Below are positions 8,594 to 17,867 of a stretch of 64,000 nucleotides of DNA, piece by piece. The notes below the pieces were generated by a model, which was not told where the DNA came from, searched no databases, and worked only from the letters and a program-made list of their open reading frames with translations. The stretch covers positions 1,984,001 to 2,048,000 of the forward strand of contig JADJEE010000002.1 in assembly GCA_016709225.1 (NCBI GenBank), given 5' to 3'. Made by a program: the position numbers and the translations under genes. This DNA comes from Deltaproteobacteria bacterium (GTDB lineage: Bacteria; Myxococcota_A; Polyangia; Nannocystales; Nannocystaceae). Each line of letters starts with the position of its first letter. Position 1 is the stretch's first letter.

Positions 8594-10474
8594 TCAGGGC
8601 ATGGCAAGCCAGCGCGGCTCGATCGGCCGCGCAAAGCGAGCCGCGTCCAGCTCCGCCAGCGAGAGCACCGTGACGTGGGGGACCACACCGCGGGTCAGCT
8701 CGGCCACCACCGCACGCGCGGCCGGCGTGGCCAACAAGACCACTGGCCGTCGCTGCAGGTCCACTGGCGCATCGGTGAGCGGTGCGACCCAACGCACACG
8801 CGTGGCCTCGTCGAGTTGCAGTCGACCACCCAGCGCTCCGCCGACGCGGTGCAACACGAGCTCCTGCTCGGCATCGGGCTCGAACCGCAGCCAGCGCGGC
8901 TCCTCGAGCCGCGCGAGCGCGTCGAGCATGGGTGGCAGCCACGTCGGCGCCAAGCGCTCGCGCACGAACGCGAGCTCGGCATCGCGACGGCCCGCGAGCT
9001 CGGGCGGACAATCGGCGAGCGCCGCGAGCACGTCGGAGAGGCGTGGGCACGGCACGCGCTCGCGCACGAAGCCACGCAGCAGCGCGGCGACCTCCAGCCC
9101 GTCGCGCCCCTGCAGCGCACGGTCGACCAGGCCGGGCTGCTCGCCGCGCAGATCGTCGAGCGCGTGCTCGACGGCGGGCAGCGCGACGAAGAGCTCGGCG
9201 TGATCCATGAGCGCGCGGAACACCGACAGCACCGCGGTCTCGTCCCGCGCGACGCCGCCGGGCAGCGTGCAGCGCAGCAGTCGTCGGTCCTCGAACCAAA
9301 GCTCGAGGGTGTGCTCACCCAGCGTCGGCTCGGGCTGCACGTCGAGCTCCGGCAGCTCGAGTCGCAGCGTGCTCGCGCAGCGCCGACACACCTCTTCGAT
9401 CGCACGCTCGAGCGTGCGGAGCTCCTGCGCAGCGGCATCGCCGAGCAGCAGCCGCAGACGGCCGACCCCGCGCTCGGCCTCCGTCGGCCGCTGTCGTAGC
9501 TCGCGAGCGCTCAGCAACAGGGCCAGCGTGACGAGGCCGATCGCCGTCGCCACGAACGCCAGCGTGGGCATGCCCGGCACCATCGCCATCAACGCCAGGA
9601 ACGCGGCGGGCACCAGCAGCATGCGGGGCTCCAACCACGCGAACGCGACCCGAGCCCCGTCTTGCCGATCGACGCGCGACACCAGCACACCGGCGGCGAG
9701 GCTGACCAAGAGCGCAGGGATCTGGCTCAGCAAGCCGTCGCCGATCGTCAGCCGGCCGTAGAGCGACAGCCCGTCGACCATGCCGAGATCGTGCCGCCAG
9801 CGCGCGACCGCGATGCCACCAAGCAGGTTGATCGCCGTGATGACGAGCCCGACGATCGCGTCGCCCTTCACGAAGCGCATCGCGCCGTCCATCGCGCCGT
9901 AGAAATTCGAGCGCTCACCGAGCCGAGCCCGGCGGGCCGAGGCCTCGCGCGCAGAGATCACCCGCGCGCGGAGATCGGCATCGATCGCCGCCTGGTGACC
10001 AGGCAACCCGTCGAGCGCGAAGCGAGCACCGACCTCGGCGACCCGCTCCGCGCCGCGCGCGATCACGAGGTACTGCATCGCCGTGATGATTGCGAACATC
10101 ACCCCGCCGACCAGCAGGTCGCCGCGGACCACCACCTCGGCGAACGCATCGATCACGCGACCGGCGTCGGCCTGGCTGAGGATGAGTCGCGTGGTCGAGA
10201 CGTTGAGCGCCAGGCGGTACAGCGTGAGCAGCAGCAGCAGCGTGGGGAAGGCGAGGAAGTCGGTGGTGCGACGGACCAACAGCGCCGCCACCAGCAGCAG
10301 CACCGCCGCCGCCAGCGACAGCGACAAGAGCAGGTCGACCAGCGCCGTCGGCAGCGGCACCAGCACGCACGCCAGCAGCGCGATCACCAGCAGGGTCGGC
10401 AGCAGGCCCGGCAGCGCCCGCAACAAACCGCTGACCCCGGCCAGCATCGGCGAGCTCCCGCCTCCGTTCGCCAT
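8594..10474 (-). CDS. FHIPEP-family export-gate protein (FlhA/SctV-like), orphan
   Basis: The 626-residue protein has the family layout: about eight membrane spans in the first 320 residues and a cytoplasmic C-terminal half. The FHIPEP signature region is present at about 143-168 (ERVAEVGARFALDGLPGHQAAIDAD is recognisable in pieces), with departures from consensus such as PGH where PGK is usual. TLYRLALNVSTTRLIL and DGAMRFVKGDAI are also typical. Family members form the nonameric gate of flagellar or type III secretion export apparatus. No other export-apparatus gene lies in the window, which is unusual. It is about 50-70 residues shorter than FlhA. The upstream gene on its strand is mlaD, with a hairpin in the 90-base gap. 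Confidence 0.88.
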   Translation of the reverse strand: MANGGGSSPMLAGVSGLLRALPGLLPTLLVIALLACVLVPLPTALVDLLLSLSLAAAVLLLVAALLVRRTTDFLAFPTLLLLLTLYRLALNVSTTRLILSQADAGRVIDAFAEVVVRGDLLVGGVMFAIITAMQYLVIARGAERVAEVGARFALDGLPGHQAAIDADLRARVISAREASARRARLGERSNFYGAMDGAMRFVKGDAIVGLVITAINLLGGIAVARWRHDLGMVDGLSLYGRLTIGDGLLSQIPALLVSLAAGVLVSRVDRQDGARVAFAWLEPRMLLVPAAFLALMAMVPGMPTLAFVATAIGLVTLALLLSARELRQRPTEAERGVGRLRLLLGDAAAQELRTLERAIEEVCRRCASTLRLELPELDVQPEPTLGEHTLELWFEDRRLLRCTLPGGVARDETAVLSVFRALMDHAELFVALPAVEHALDDLRGEQPGLVDRALQGRDGLEVAALLRGFVRERVPCPRLSDVLAALADCPPELAGRRDAELAFVRERLAPTWLPPMLDALARLEEPRWLRFEPDAEQELVLHRVGGALGGRLQLDEATRVRWVAPLTDAPVDLQRRPVVLLATPAARAVVAELTRGVVPHVTVLSLAELDAARFARPIEPRWLAMP

Positions 10475-10527
10475 CCTCGGACGCAGGCTAGCAAGCCCGG
10501 CCCGGCAAGCGCGAAATTCTGGCGTGA

Positions 10528-10550
10528 CCGCGGCCGATCGCCGACCGCGG
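10528..10550 (-). terminator. Possible terminator or attenuator hairpin between mlaD and the SctV-like gene
   Basis: Two copies of CCGCGG flank a further 4-bp pairing including G-T wobbles, giving a stem of about 10 bp with a 3-base loop, 14 bases after the mlaD stop. There is no T-run. If active it would partly uncouple the export-gate gene from the lipid-transport genes. Confidence 0.3.
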
Positions 10551-10564
10551 GGCCGGCCGACCGA

Positions 10565-11638
10565 TCACTGCGCGCCGTCGGGGAAGTCCTCGAGGCTCTG
10601 CTCGGCCCTCTTCTTGCTCCCGAAGTAGATCTTCATGCCCTCGCGCTGGAAGAACTGCCGGATCATGGTCTCGTCGACCTTGCTGGCCCGCTCGGTGATG
10701 GTCGAGAGGTTCTTGACCAGGGGCCCCACGAACTTGGACACGCCCTTCAGCTCGTCGGTGAGATCGCGCAAGTTGGCGGTCGCGACCGATGCGTCGTCGA
10801 TGATGGTGGCGATCTTGCGACGCTTGTCCTCGTCGACCAGCGCGGCGAGCTTCTCGACCTCGGCCAGGGCCTTGTCGGCGCGCTCCAGCAGGCCCGGCAG
10901 CTTCTGGTCGAGCTCGGTGGTGATGCTCTCGACGTTGCCCACGATGCGGGTGACCTTCGGACCGGTGAGCAGCGCGTTGGCGTTGTCGACCAGCAGGTTG
11001 CCGTCCTTCACCAACTCGGCCACGCCGGCCTCGTTCTGCTCGGTCATGCGCCGCACCGAGGCCGAGGTCGCGGTGACGTCCTCGACGATCTGATCGATCT
11101 GCGCGCGCGTGATGATGGGCGGCTTGCCGTCCTTGCCCGAGGCATCGGCCAGCAGATCGTTGAGCTGGCCCGCCAGCGGGGCCAGGGCGGCGGCAATGGA
11201 ATCGTCGCCGCCGAGGATCGGCTCGAGCGCGTTCAGCACCTCGTCGATCTCGAACGGCACGTCGACATTGGTGATGGCGCCGCCGTCGGGAATTGCCGGC
11301 GCATCCCGGTCGCCGGGCTCGAGCTGCAGGTACTTCTCGCCCAGCAGGCTCTTGGCACGCACGATGGCGCGCGCATCCTCGTGCAGCACGATCTCGCCGT
11401 CGAGGCGCAGCGTGAGCACCGCGATGTCGTGATCGACACCGACCTTCTCGATCCGTCCGACCGATACGCCCGCGATCTTCACGGCGTTGTTCTCGACCAG
11501 CCCCGCGGCGTGGGCGAGCCGCAGCTCGTAGTGTTTGCCGCCGCCGCCACCGATGGCGCCGATCGACTGCGCCAACCAGATGAGCAGGCCGACGGTGGCG
11601 ATGACGAAGATGCCGAGGCCGATGTGGGTGCGATTCAT
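10565..11638 (-). CDS. mlaD: MCE/MlaD-family substrate-binding protein of a lipid transporter
   Basis: The protein (357 residues) has one N-terminal membrane span (IGLGIFVIATVGLLIWLAQS). A single MCE domain at about 35-115 includes ENNAVKIAGVSVGRIEKV and LGEKYLQLEPG. A long helical C-terminal region with coiled-coil character (about 160-330) then follows. MCE proteins form hexameric rings that pass phospholipids across the periplasm between the inner and outer membranes. The helical tail suggests a needle-like extension rather than the short E. coli MlaD type. It starts 19 bases after the MlaF stop, so the pair is an operon. The matching MlaE permeases are not adjacent. Confidence 0.93.
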   Translation of the reverse strand: MNRTHIGLGIFVIATVGLLIWLAQSIGAIGGGGGKHYELRLAHAAGLVENNAVKIAGVSVGRIEKVGVDHDIAVLTLRLDGEIVLHEDARAIVRAKSLLGEKYLQLEPGDRDAPAIPDGGAITNVDVPFEIDEVLNALEPILGGDDSIAAALAPLAGQLNDLLADASGKDGKPPIITRAQIDQIVEDVTATSASVRRMTEQNEAGVAELVKDGNLLVDNANALLTGPKVTRIVGNVESITTELDQKLPGLLERADKALAEVEKLAALVDEDKRRKIATIIDDASVATANLRDLTDELKGVSKFVGPLVKNLSTITERASKVDETMIRQFFQREGMKIYFGSKKRAEQSLEDFPDGAQ

Positions 11639-11657
11639 GGATGGTCCGAGGCGGAGG

Positions 11658-12455
11658 TCACACGACCTGGATGGGTCCCGAGGTCGAGCGATCGAAGAAC
11701 TGTCGCAGCGCCGGGTGGCAGTGGGCCTCGAGCTCGCGCTTGGGCCCGTAGTGCACGAGCTTGCCGCCCGCCAGCATGCCGATGGTGTCGGCGATGGTCA
11801 GCGCCTCGGCGGTGTCGTGGGTGATGACGATGAACGAGATGCCCAGCGTGCGATGCATCTCCATGATCAGCTCGTCGAGCGTGGCCGACATCACCGGATC
11901 GAGACCGGAGCTGGGCTCGTCGCACAGCACGATCTCGGGCTCGAGCGCGATGGCCCGCGCGAACGCGACGCGCTTGCGCATGCCACCGGAGAGCTCGGAG
12001 GGGAACTTGTGGGCGGCGTTGGGCAGGCCGACCCGCGCGAGCTTGTCCTGCACCTTCGCGCGGATCTCCGCCTCCGCCATCTTGGTGTGCATGCGCATCG
12101 GGAACGCGACGTTGTCGCCGACATTGATGTCGTCGAACAGCGCGCCGTCTTGGAAGAGCATGCCGAACTTGCGACGCACGTCGAACAGCAGCCGCCGGTC
12201 GCGAGCCCGTCGCTCGTCGAGCTGCGCGATGTCGTGGGGCCCCACGAACACCGCCCCCTGATCGGGCTTCATCAGGCCCACGAGGATCCGTAGGAGCACC
12301 GACTTGCCGGTGCCCGAGGGGCCCAGGAGCACCGTGATCGAGCCCTTGCGCACCGTCAGGCTGACGTCGTCGAGCACCTTGTGGGTGCCGAACGCCTTGC
12401 AGACGTGCTGCAGCACCACCGCATCATCGGGCCCGGGGACGTCCACCGCGGCCAC
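11658..12455 (-). CDS. mlaF: MlaF-type ABC transporter ATP-binding protein
   Basis: This cytoplasmic ATPase of about 265 residues powers MCE-type lipid transport. Walker A is LLGPSGTGKS, the ABC signature is ELSGGMRKR (the LSGGM form typical of MlaF), Walker B is EIVLCDEPSSGLDP, and the switch His is in VITHD. The GTG at 12453-12455 is a tentative start, and another GTG at 12444-12446 is possible. It is first in the mlaF-mlaD operon and is divergent from the metallophosphoesterase gene across about 180 bases. Confidence 0.93.
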   Translation of the reverse strand: MAAVDVPGPDDAVVLQHVCKAFGTHKVLDDVSLTVRKGSITVLLGPSGTGKSVLLRILVGLMKPDQGAVFVGPHDIAQLDERRARDRRLLFDVRRKFGMLFQDGALFDDINVGDNVAFPMRMHTKMAEAEIRAKVQDKLARVGLPNAAHKFPSELSGGMRKRVAFARAIALEPEIVLCDEPSSGLDPVMSATLDELIMEMHRTLGISFIVITHDTAEALTIADTIGMLAGGKLVHYGPKRELEAHCHPALRQFFDRSTSGPIQVV

Positions 12456-12638
12456 GATACCGCGCGGGCGCGCTGCTCGTCGCGCTCGATTGCGTGCGCA
12501 CCCCCACTGCCCGGAGCACTCGCACCATCCGAGCCGCCGTTGGCCGGCTCCATCGGCGTGCGCAGCCGTGGGCGAGTTCGCGGCAATTTCGTGCAGTCGG
12601 CTGCGGCCGCACGCCGACGTGCCCATGGTTGCCCGCAG

Positions 12639-13517
12639 ATGCCTGCTTCCCAGCGTCGTCGATGGTCGAGGTGGCTCCTGCGCGCGGTGCTGGCCCTGCT
12701 CGTCAGCGCAGGCGCGCTGCTGGTCTACGGCACCGCGATCGAGCCCGCGCGCCTGCGCGTCAGCGAGCGCGAGCTGGCGCCGGCGCGCTGGCCCGCGACG
12801 CTCGGGGGTCTGCGGGTCGCGGTGCTCACCGACCTCCACGTCGGTGCCCCGCACATCGACCTCGCGGCTCTGCGCGCGGTCGTCGATGCCACCAACGACG
12901 CGGCGCCCGACCTCGTGGTGGTGCTCGGCGACCTCGTGATCGATGGGGTCGTGGGTGGGCACTTCGTGGCCCCCGAGCCGATCGCTGCCGAGCTCGCGCG
13001 CCTGCGACCCGCTGGCTCCGTGTTCGCCGTGCTCGGCAACCATGACTGGGGCTTCGATGGCCCCCGCATCACCGCTGCGCTCGAGCACGCCGGCATCACT
13101 GTGCTCGACGACCGCGCGGTGAGGCTCGAGCGCGGTCTGTGGATCGCAGGCATCTCCGACCTGTGGACCCGCGCGGCCGATGTCGAGCGCGCGCTGGCGG
13201 CGGTCGACGACGACGCGCCGGTGATCGCGATCACCCACAACCCCGACGTGTTCCCGTCGGTCCCGACGCGCGTGTCGCTCACGCTCGCGGGGCACACCCA
13301 CGGCGGTCAGATCGACGTGCCGGTGGTGGGGCCGCCGGTGGTGCCATCGAAGTTCGGCCAGCGCTACGCGGCCGGACACGTGCTCGAGCACGGCCGGCAC
13401 CTGTTCGTCGCGACCGGCATCGGCACCAGCATCCTGCCGGTCCGCATCGCGGTGGTCCCGACCGTCGACGTGCTGACCCTGGTTGCGTCACCACCCTCGA
13501 GACGAGCACCGGAGTAG
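12639..13517 (+). CDS. Membrane-anchored metallophosphoesterase (YkuE/YaeI-like)
   Basis: The 292-residue protein begins with a basic n-region and one membrane span (LLRAVLALLVSAGALLVYG). A calcineurin-like phosphoesterase domain follows with all five metal motifs: TDLHVG, VVLGDLV, LGNHDW, THNPD and GHTHGGQ. Related proteins (YaeI, YkuE, LpxH-like) cleave phosphodiester or pyrophosphate bonds in lipids at the membrane. The substrate here is unknown. The ATG at 12639 is chosen because it begins the signal anchor. It converges with the Cys-rich lipoprotein gene, 10 bases apart. Confidence 0.9.
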   Translation: MPASQRRRWSRWLLRAVLALLVSAGALLVYGTAIEPARLRVSERELAPARWPATLGGLRVAVLTDLHVGAPHIDLAALRAVVDATNDAAPDLVVVLGDLVIDGVVGGHFVAPEPIAAELARLRPAGSVFAVLGNHDWGFDGPRITAALEHAGITVLDDRAVRLERGLWIAGISDLWTRAADVERALAAVDDDAPVIAITHNPDVFPSVPTRVSLTLAGHTHGGQIDVPVVGPPVVPSKFGQRYAAGHVLEHGRHLFVATGIGTSILPVRIAVVPTVDVLTLVASPPSRRAPE

Positions 13518-13527
13518 CCGGCGAGCG

Positions 13528-14511
13528 TCAGGGCACGCCGCAGCCGCCGACGGCCGCATCCCAGCCTGCGATCTCGAGCCACGGCTTGCACACCTGGCCG
13601 AGATCGAAGCCCGCGCACTGCTGGTCGCCCATCGGCGCGTCGGCATCGCAGAAGGTGGTGCAGCACGCCGCATCGACGCAGTCCGGCACCTCGCTGCCGT
13701 CGACGCAGAACGAGCCCTCGGCGCAGTCGGTGGTCTCGCTGCAGCCCTGCCCGTAGCCACCTGTCCGCGGCCGCGTCGGATGGCACACGAACGACTGCGA
13801 GGCCTCGGCCGGCACGCAATCGAACGCCGCCGGACAGTCTTGCTGCAGCGGATCGCAGGCCTGCAGGCACACCGTGAAGACCCCGTAGATGTTCTCGAAG
13901 CAAGCCGAGCCCTCGGGACACACCGGTGCGACGACCGAGCCCTGGCACTGCGGCGCGCAGCTGCCGAGATTGGTGTCGGGATCGACGCCCACGCAGAACG
14001 AGCCGAGCGCGCAGGTGTCGATGCCGGAGAAGCCGCTGCCCTCGACCTGGCAGACATCACCGGGTTGATCCGGCGAGGGATCCAGGGGCGAGCAGCGAGC
14101 ACCGTTCCAGTCGTCGCCGCCGTCGGCCGCCCACGGCACGCACTTCTCACCGAACGGACAGTCCTGCGCCCAGACGTCGCACTCGATCAAGGTATCGCCA
14201 CCGTCGGGCTCGCACAGGAACGCGCAGGTGTCGATGGTGTCGATGGTGTCGTCGACGGTGTCGAGGCTGTCGTTGCCGGTGTCCGGCGAGCTCGGGTTCG
14301 GCGGCACGCTGGTGGCCGTGGCCACCGTCGAGCTGCCGACGGTCGTGCTCGGATCGCCACCGACGGTGCTGCCCACGGTGCTGCCGAGGGTGTTGCCCTC
14401 GGTGCCGTCGGAGTCGGTGTTGCCGCCGGTGCCGTCGCCCACTTGCACCTGCGGCCCGCACCCGACCGCGACCAGAACCATCAGGCCAAGCCCAGCTTTG
14501 CAAGGAATCAC
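13528..14511 (-). CDS. Cys-rich lipoprotein with Thr/Ser/Gly linker
   Basis: This 327-residue protein has a signal peptide ending in a lipobox (VAVGC) and then a linker of about 70 residues made almost only of Gly, Thr, Ser, Asp and Val. The rest holds more than 25 Cys residues in short loops (for example CAFLCEPDGG, CPFGEKCVPW, CALGSFC, CTTFC), implying many disulfides and an extracellular location. Similar Cys-rich lipoproteins are abundant in myxobacteria and have no known function. It begins 12 bases after the DUF3565-DUF1971 gene, so it may be the last gene of the vgrG operon. Confidence 0.82.
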   Translation of the reverse strand: MIPCKAGLGLMVLVAVGCGPQVQVGDGTGGNTDSDGTEGNTLGSTVGSTVGGDPSTTVGSSTVATATSVPPNPSSPDTGNDSLDTVDDTIDTIDTCAFLCEPDGGDTLIECDVWAQDCPFGEKCVPWAADGGDDWNGARCSPLDPSPDQPGDVCQVEGSGFSGIDTCALGSFCVGVDPDTNLGSCAPQCQGSVVAPVCPEGSACFENIYGVFTVCLQACDPLQQDCPAAFDCVPAEASQSFVCHPTRPRTGGYGQGCSETTDCAEGSFCVDGSEVPDCVDAACCTTFCDADAPMGDQQCAGFDLGQVCKPWLEIAGWDAAVGGCGVP

Positions 14512-14523
14512 CGGATGAGGATG

Positions 14524-15042
14524 TCAGCTTTGTTGGCTATTCGCCACCTCGGGTCGCGGATCTCGGTCGGCGACCCGGAAGAACGACAGTCGCACGTGGA
14601 CGGAGGGCCCCGGCGCGACGTGGTGCTCCAAGGCCGGCGGGATCCACTGCGCGTCGCCGGGCCCGAGCAACCGGTCGATCGCCAGCATCGGCATCACGAA
14701 GCGGAGCTCGCCGGCATCGATCTCGAGCCGCGCCCACGCACCCTCGCGTAGCCGATGCTCCGCGCGCAGCCCCTGCGGCAGCGTGTCTTCGTCGAATGCG
14801 ACGAGCCGACCGGCGCGCAACGAGTCCGGTGGCTCGCACTGCGCACAACGACCGCACTCGATGCGCTGACCGACCCGCGCGGCGCGGGCCTCCGCGTCGA
14901 GCAGCCATGGCATCGACGTCAGCGGTGGACGATGGCGCAGGTGTCGACGATGGCCACAGTCGAGCCAGGCGATCCACTCGCCGCCCTCGTCGAGCTCGAT
15001 GGCGAGCATCGTGCGTGCGATCCCATCAACGACGCCTGACAT
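14524..15042 (-). CDS. DUF3565-DUF1971 fusion protein
   Basis: In this 172-residue protein the N-terminal 65 residues match DUF3565: WIAWLDCGHRRHLRHRPPL, then PWLLDAEARAARVG and a closing Cys pair (ECGRCAQC) that looks like a small zinc-binding site with the earlier Cys/His. Residues from about 85 match DUF1971, a small cupin-like beta domain found in TehB/YeaR-type proteins (TLPQGLRAEHRL, LEIDAGELRF, PPALEHHV, RLSFFRV). YeaR-type domains are linked to nitrate and tellurite responses. The role here is unknown. Its start overlaps the kinase stop by 17 bases, so the two are co-transcribed. Confidence 0.82.
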   Translation of the reverse strand: MSGVVDGIARTMLAIELDEGGEWIAWLDCGHRRHLRHRPPLTSMPWLLDAEARAARVGQRIECGRCAQCEPPDSLRAGRLVAFDEDTLPQGLRAEHRLREGAWARLEIDAGELRFVMPMLAIDRLLGPGDAQWIPPALEHHVAPGPSVHVRLSFFRVADRDPRPEVANSQQS

Positions 15043-17854
15043 CGTGGACAGCCTCCACCGTCGCGCTCGCGCCCGCCAGCGCAGAGGGTGCGTCGGCCTC
15101 GTTGGCGAGCCAGGCGTCGATCCGCGGCCTCCAGCCGGGTGAGCACACGATCGCCGTGCGCCCTCGCAGGTGCGCCACCGCCTCGCGATCGGCCGCCGCG
15201 CCGCTCAGCTGCGCGATGAACCACGCACGCACGAGTCGCTCGGCATCGCGGAGATCCTCCGCTGCGACGTTCGTCTCGAGCGCGACCCGGACAGCCCCGC
15301 GCCGCTCGCGGTCGTCGTCTTGTGTGGCGAGCAACGCATCGAGCATGTACGCCGCCGTGCTGTCGCGCCCATGGTTTCCGACGTCGCGGAACAACTCCAG
15401 CCCGGGCTCGCGGTCGCCCGCCCACGCCAACACGAGTGCCGCCCACGCCGGCGCCGAGCTCAGGCGCCATGGACGGGCGTCCTCGCGCCAACGCGCGAAC
15501 GCGGCGCGGGCCAGGGGCACCGCGGCCGCGGGGTCCGACAGCGCCAACGAACCCAGCGAGACCGAGAGCGTCCGCTGCGACGCAGACGTCAGCATCGCGT
15601 CCAAGGACAGCTCGCCACAGCGCACGCACGCCGATGTCGCCTGCGACCGGCAGGCGTCCGTGAGGCCGACGCAGCGGTTGCACTCGAGTGCACGCGGCAC
15701 CCCTGCGTGCAGCTGCTCCCACGACGCCAGCCGCTCGATCGCGTCGTCGAACGCCGCGTTCGCACGATCGAAATCCGCATCGGTGCCCCCGCGCGCCGAC
15801 GCCAGCATCGCGCCGGCACGGGCACCGAGCGCGATCGCGAAGTCGGGGTGGTCCTCGCCGAAGGCGCTGCGCGCCAGCGCGACCGCGGCGTCCGCCGATG
15901 CCAGTGCTTCGGGGACGCGGCTGGCGTTGAGGTTGACGCTGACCGAGAGCAGGAGCGCGTCGAAGGCGAGATCGGGCCGCTGTGCATCGTTCGCAGCCTG
16001 GAGCATCGCCGCCAGCGCTTGCACGGCTTCGCTCCGCTCGCCGCGGGCGTTTGCCACCTGCGCGAGCACCCGGTGCCGTTGGGCCTCGAGGTCGGCGGGA
16101 CGTCCGAGTCGCGCACTCGCGGCGTCCATGCGCTCCAACGCGATGCGTACCGCACTCTCGTCGCCGAGCGAGCCGATTTGAGCGGCCGCGATCCGATGCC
16201 ATGCGAGCGCGACGCGGCGATCGTCGCGGCTCGCCTCCGCCGATGCGAGCGCGTCACGCAGGAGCTCCAGCTTCAGGCGATCCTCCTCGCGGGCAGTCGC
16301 TGCGCGGGCGCGCAGCAGCAACACATCGGTGTAGAGCCCCTCCTCGCCCAACGCCTGCGCGCGCCGTCCGAGCTCCGCGAGCGTGGCGTCGCCGAGCTCG
16401 GGCGAGGTGATCTCCGCGAGGTTGACGACCGCGATGTCGCGCTCGAGTGCTTGCACCGCCGCCCGCAGCTCGAGATCCTCCGCGATCGGCGGGAACTGCT
16501 GCAGGTTCGCCTCGTCGTCACACGGCTCGAGCGCGTCGAGCCCCACGCCTGCGAGCACGAACCGCTGCGAGTGCACGTCGCCGCCGCGCGCCTGCGCCAC
16601 GGCGAGCTCCAAGGTGGCGAGGCCGTGGTCGACGCATCGCTGTCGACGGCGACTCTCGGCGCTACCGCGCCCCTCGCAGGCGCGGCGGCTGGCGGCGGCC
16701 AGGTCCGCTGCGGTCGCGTCCAACCTCTCGTGACGTCGACGCCAGAGGTCGAGCTCGCCCGCCGAGAGCGGCCCCTGCAGCGCGCTCTGCATCTCGGCAG
16801 CGACGCCGTCGCTCCACACCGCCGTCACCGGCGCGTCGGCGTCGGCGCATCGCACCGCCCCCTGGACCAACGCGACCGCGCCGGCGATCACCGCCGTCGA
16901 GGCCACCAACAACCCCGCGCGGCGGCGCAAGCGTGTGCGCCCGCGCTGCAGGGCGTGCACGATCTCGTCGAAGTCGCCGTGCCGCGCCGCAGGGTCGATG
17001 GCGAGCCCGGTCAGCACGATGCGCCGCAGCCACGGCGGCACCGCGTGGCCAGCGGGCCAACGCACGGTGCGAGCGTCGCGGAAGACCAGCGCGGCGGTGT
17101 GCAGCGAATCGATCGCGCGGGGGCGGGCACCGGTCAGGGCCTCGAACATCGCCACGCAGAAGGCGTATTGATCGGTGCGCTCCGAGGCCGGCGCGCCGGC
17201 GACCTGCTCGGGCGCGAGGTAGGCCGGCGTGCCGCGGATCGCCAGGTCCGTCCGCGACGCACCGGTCGACCCCTCCGACACGGGCGGGCGGCGCGACGCC
17301 GACGACCCCTTCGCCATCGACGCCAGCCCGAAGTCGACGACCTTCACGATCGCCGGCATCCCCGGCTGCGGCGCGGCGACCAGGACGTTGTCCGGCTTCA
17401 GATCGCCGTGCACGACCCCGGCGGCGTGGGCCGCTCGCACGCCGTGGGCGACGGCGAGGAACACGTCGACCACCTCGCGCCACGACCGCGGCAGCTGGAG
17501 GTGGCGCGTGAGCGTGACACCGTCGACGTACTCCATCGCGAGGAACAGACCCTCGCTCAGCGGGCCGACGTCGTGGATCGCGACGATGTTGGGGTGCTGC
17601 AGTCGCGCCAACGCCTGCGCCTCGGACACCAACGCCGCCGGGTCGCCGCCGCGGCTCGCCACCAGCTTGAGCGCGACGCGGCGATCGAGCATCGGATCGT
17701 AGGCGCGCCACACCACGCCCATGCCTCCGGCACCGATGCGGTCGAGCAGCAGGTAGCGGCCGATCCGCGCCCCGCTCATGTCCTCGCGCCACCCCGACGA
17801 CGTGACGTCACCGTCACCCTCGGTTGGATCGCCCCCGCTCCCCAGGCCCGTCAC
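15026..17854 (-). CDS. Ser/Thr protein kinase with membrane span and TPR-like C-terminus
   Basis: In this 942-residue protein an Hanks-type kinase domain fills about 33-310: Gly loop GAGGMGVVW, catalytic Lys about 63 in VALKLV, metal-binding DFG about 174, and GTPAYLAPEQ in the activation segment. The catalytic loop reads HGDLKPDN, so the Arg of the usual HRD is Gly; this RD-lacking form can still be active. One membrane span follows at about 326-345 and then about 600 residues of helical repeats rich in Ala, Arg and Leu, of the TPR type common in myxobacterial kinases. It starts 13 bases after the M23-like cargo gene and overlaps the DUF3565 gene, so it belongs to the vgrG operon. Confidence 0.9.
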   Translation of the reverse strand: MTGLGSGGDPTEGDGDVTSSGWREDMSGARIGRYLLLDRIGAGGMGVVWRAYDPMLDRRVALKLVASRGGDPAALVSEAQALARLQHPNIVAIHDVGPLSEGLFLAMEYVDGVTLTRHLQLPRSWREVVDVFLAVAHGVRAAHAAGVVHGDLKPDNVLVAAPQPGMPAIVKVVDFGLASMAKGSSASRRPPVSEGSTGASRTDLAIRGTPAYLAPEQVAGAPASERTDQYAFCVAMFEALTGARPRAIDSLHTAALVFRDARTVRWPAGHAVPPWLRRIVLTGLAIDPAARHGDFDEIVHALQRGRTRLRRRAGLLVASTAVIAGAVALVQGAVRCADADAPVTAVWSDGVAAEMQSALQGPLSAGELDLWRRRHERLDATAADLAAASRRACEGRGSAESRRRQRCVDHGLATLELAVAQARGGDVHSQRFVLAGVGLDALEPCDDEANLQQFPPIAEDLELRAAVQALERDIAVVNLAEITSPELGDATLAELGRRAQALGEEGLYTDVLLLRARAATAREEDRLKLELLRDALASAEASRDDRRVALAWHRIAAAQIGSLGDESAVRIALERMDAASARLGRPADLEAQRHRVLAQVANARGERSEAVQALAAMLQAANDAQRPDLAFDALLLSVSVNLNASRVPEALASADAAVALARSAFGEDHPDFAIALGARAGAMLASARGGTDADFDRANAAFDDAIERLASWEQLHAGVPRALECNRCVGLTDACRSQATSACVRCGELSLDAMLTSASQRTLSVSLGSLALSDPAAAVPLARAAFARWREDARPWRLSSAPAWAALVLAWAGDREPGLELFRDVGNHGRDSTAAYMLDALLATQDDDRERRGAVRVALETNVAAEDLRDAERLVRAWFIAQLSGAAADREAVAHLRGRTAIVCSPGWRPRIDAWLANEADAPSALAGASATVEAVHDVRRR

Positions 17855-17867
17855 CGCCGCGGCCAGG

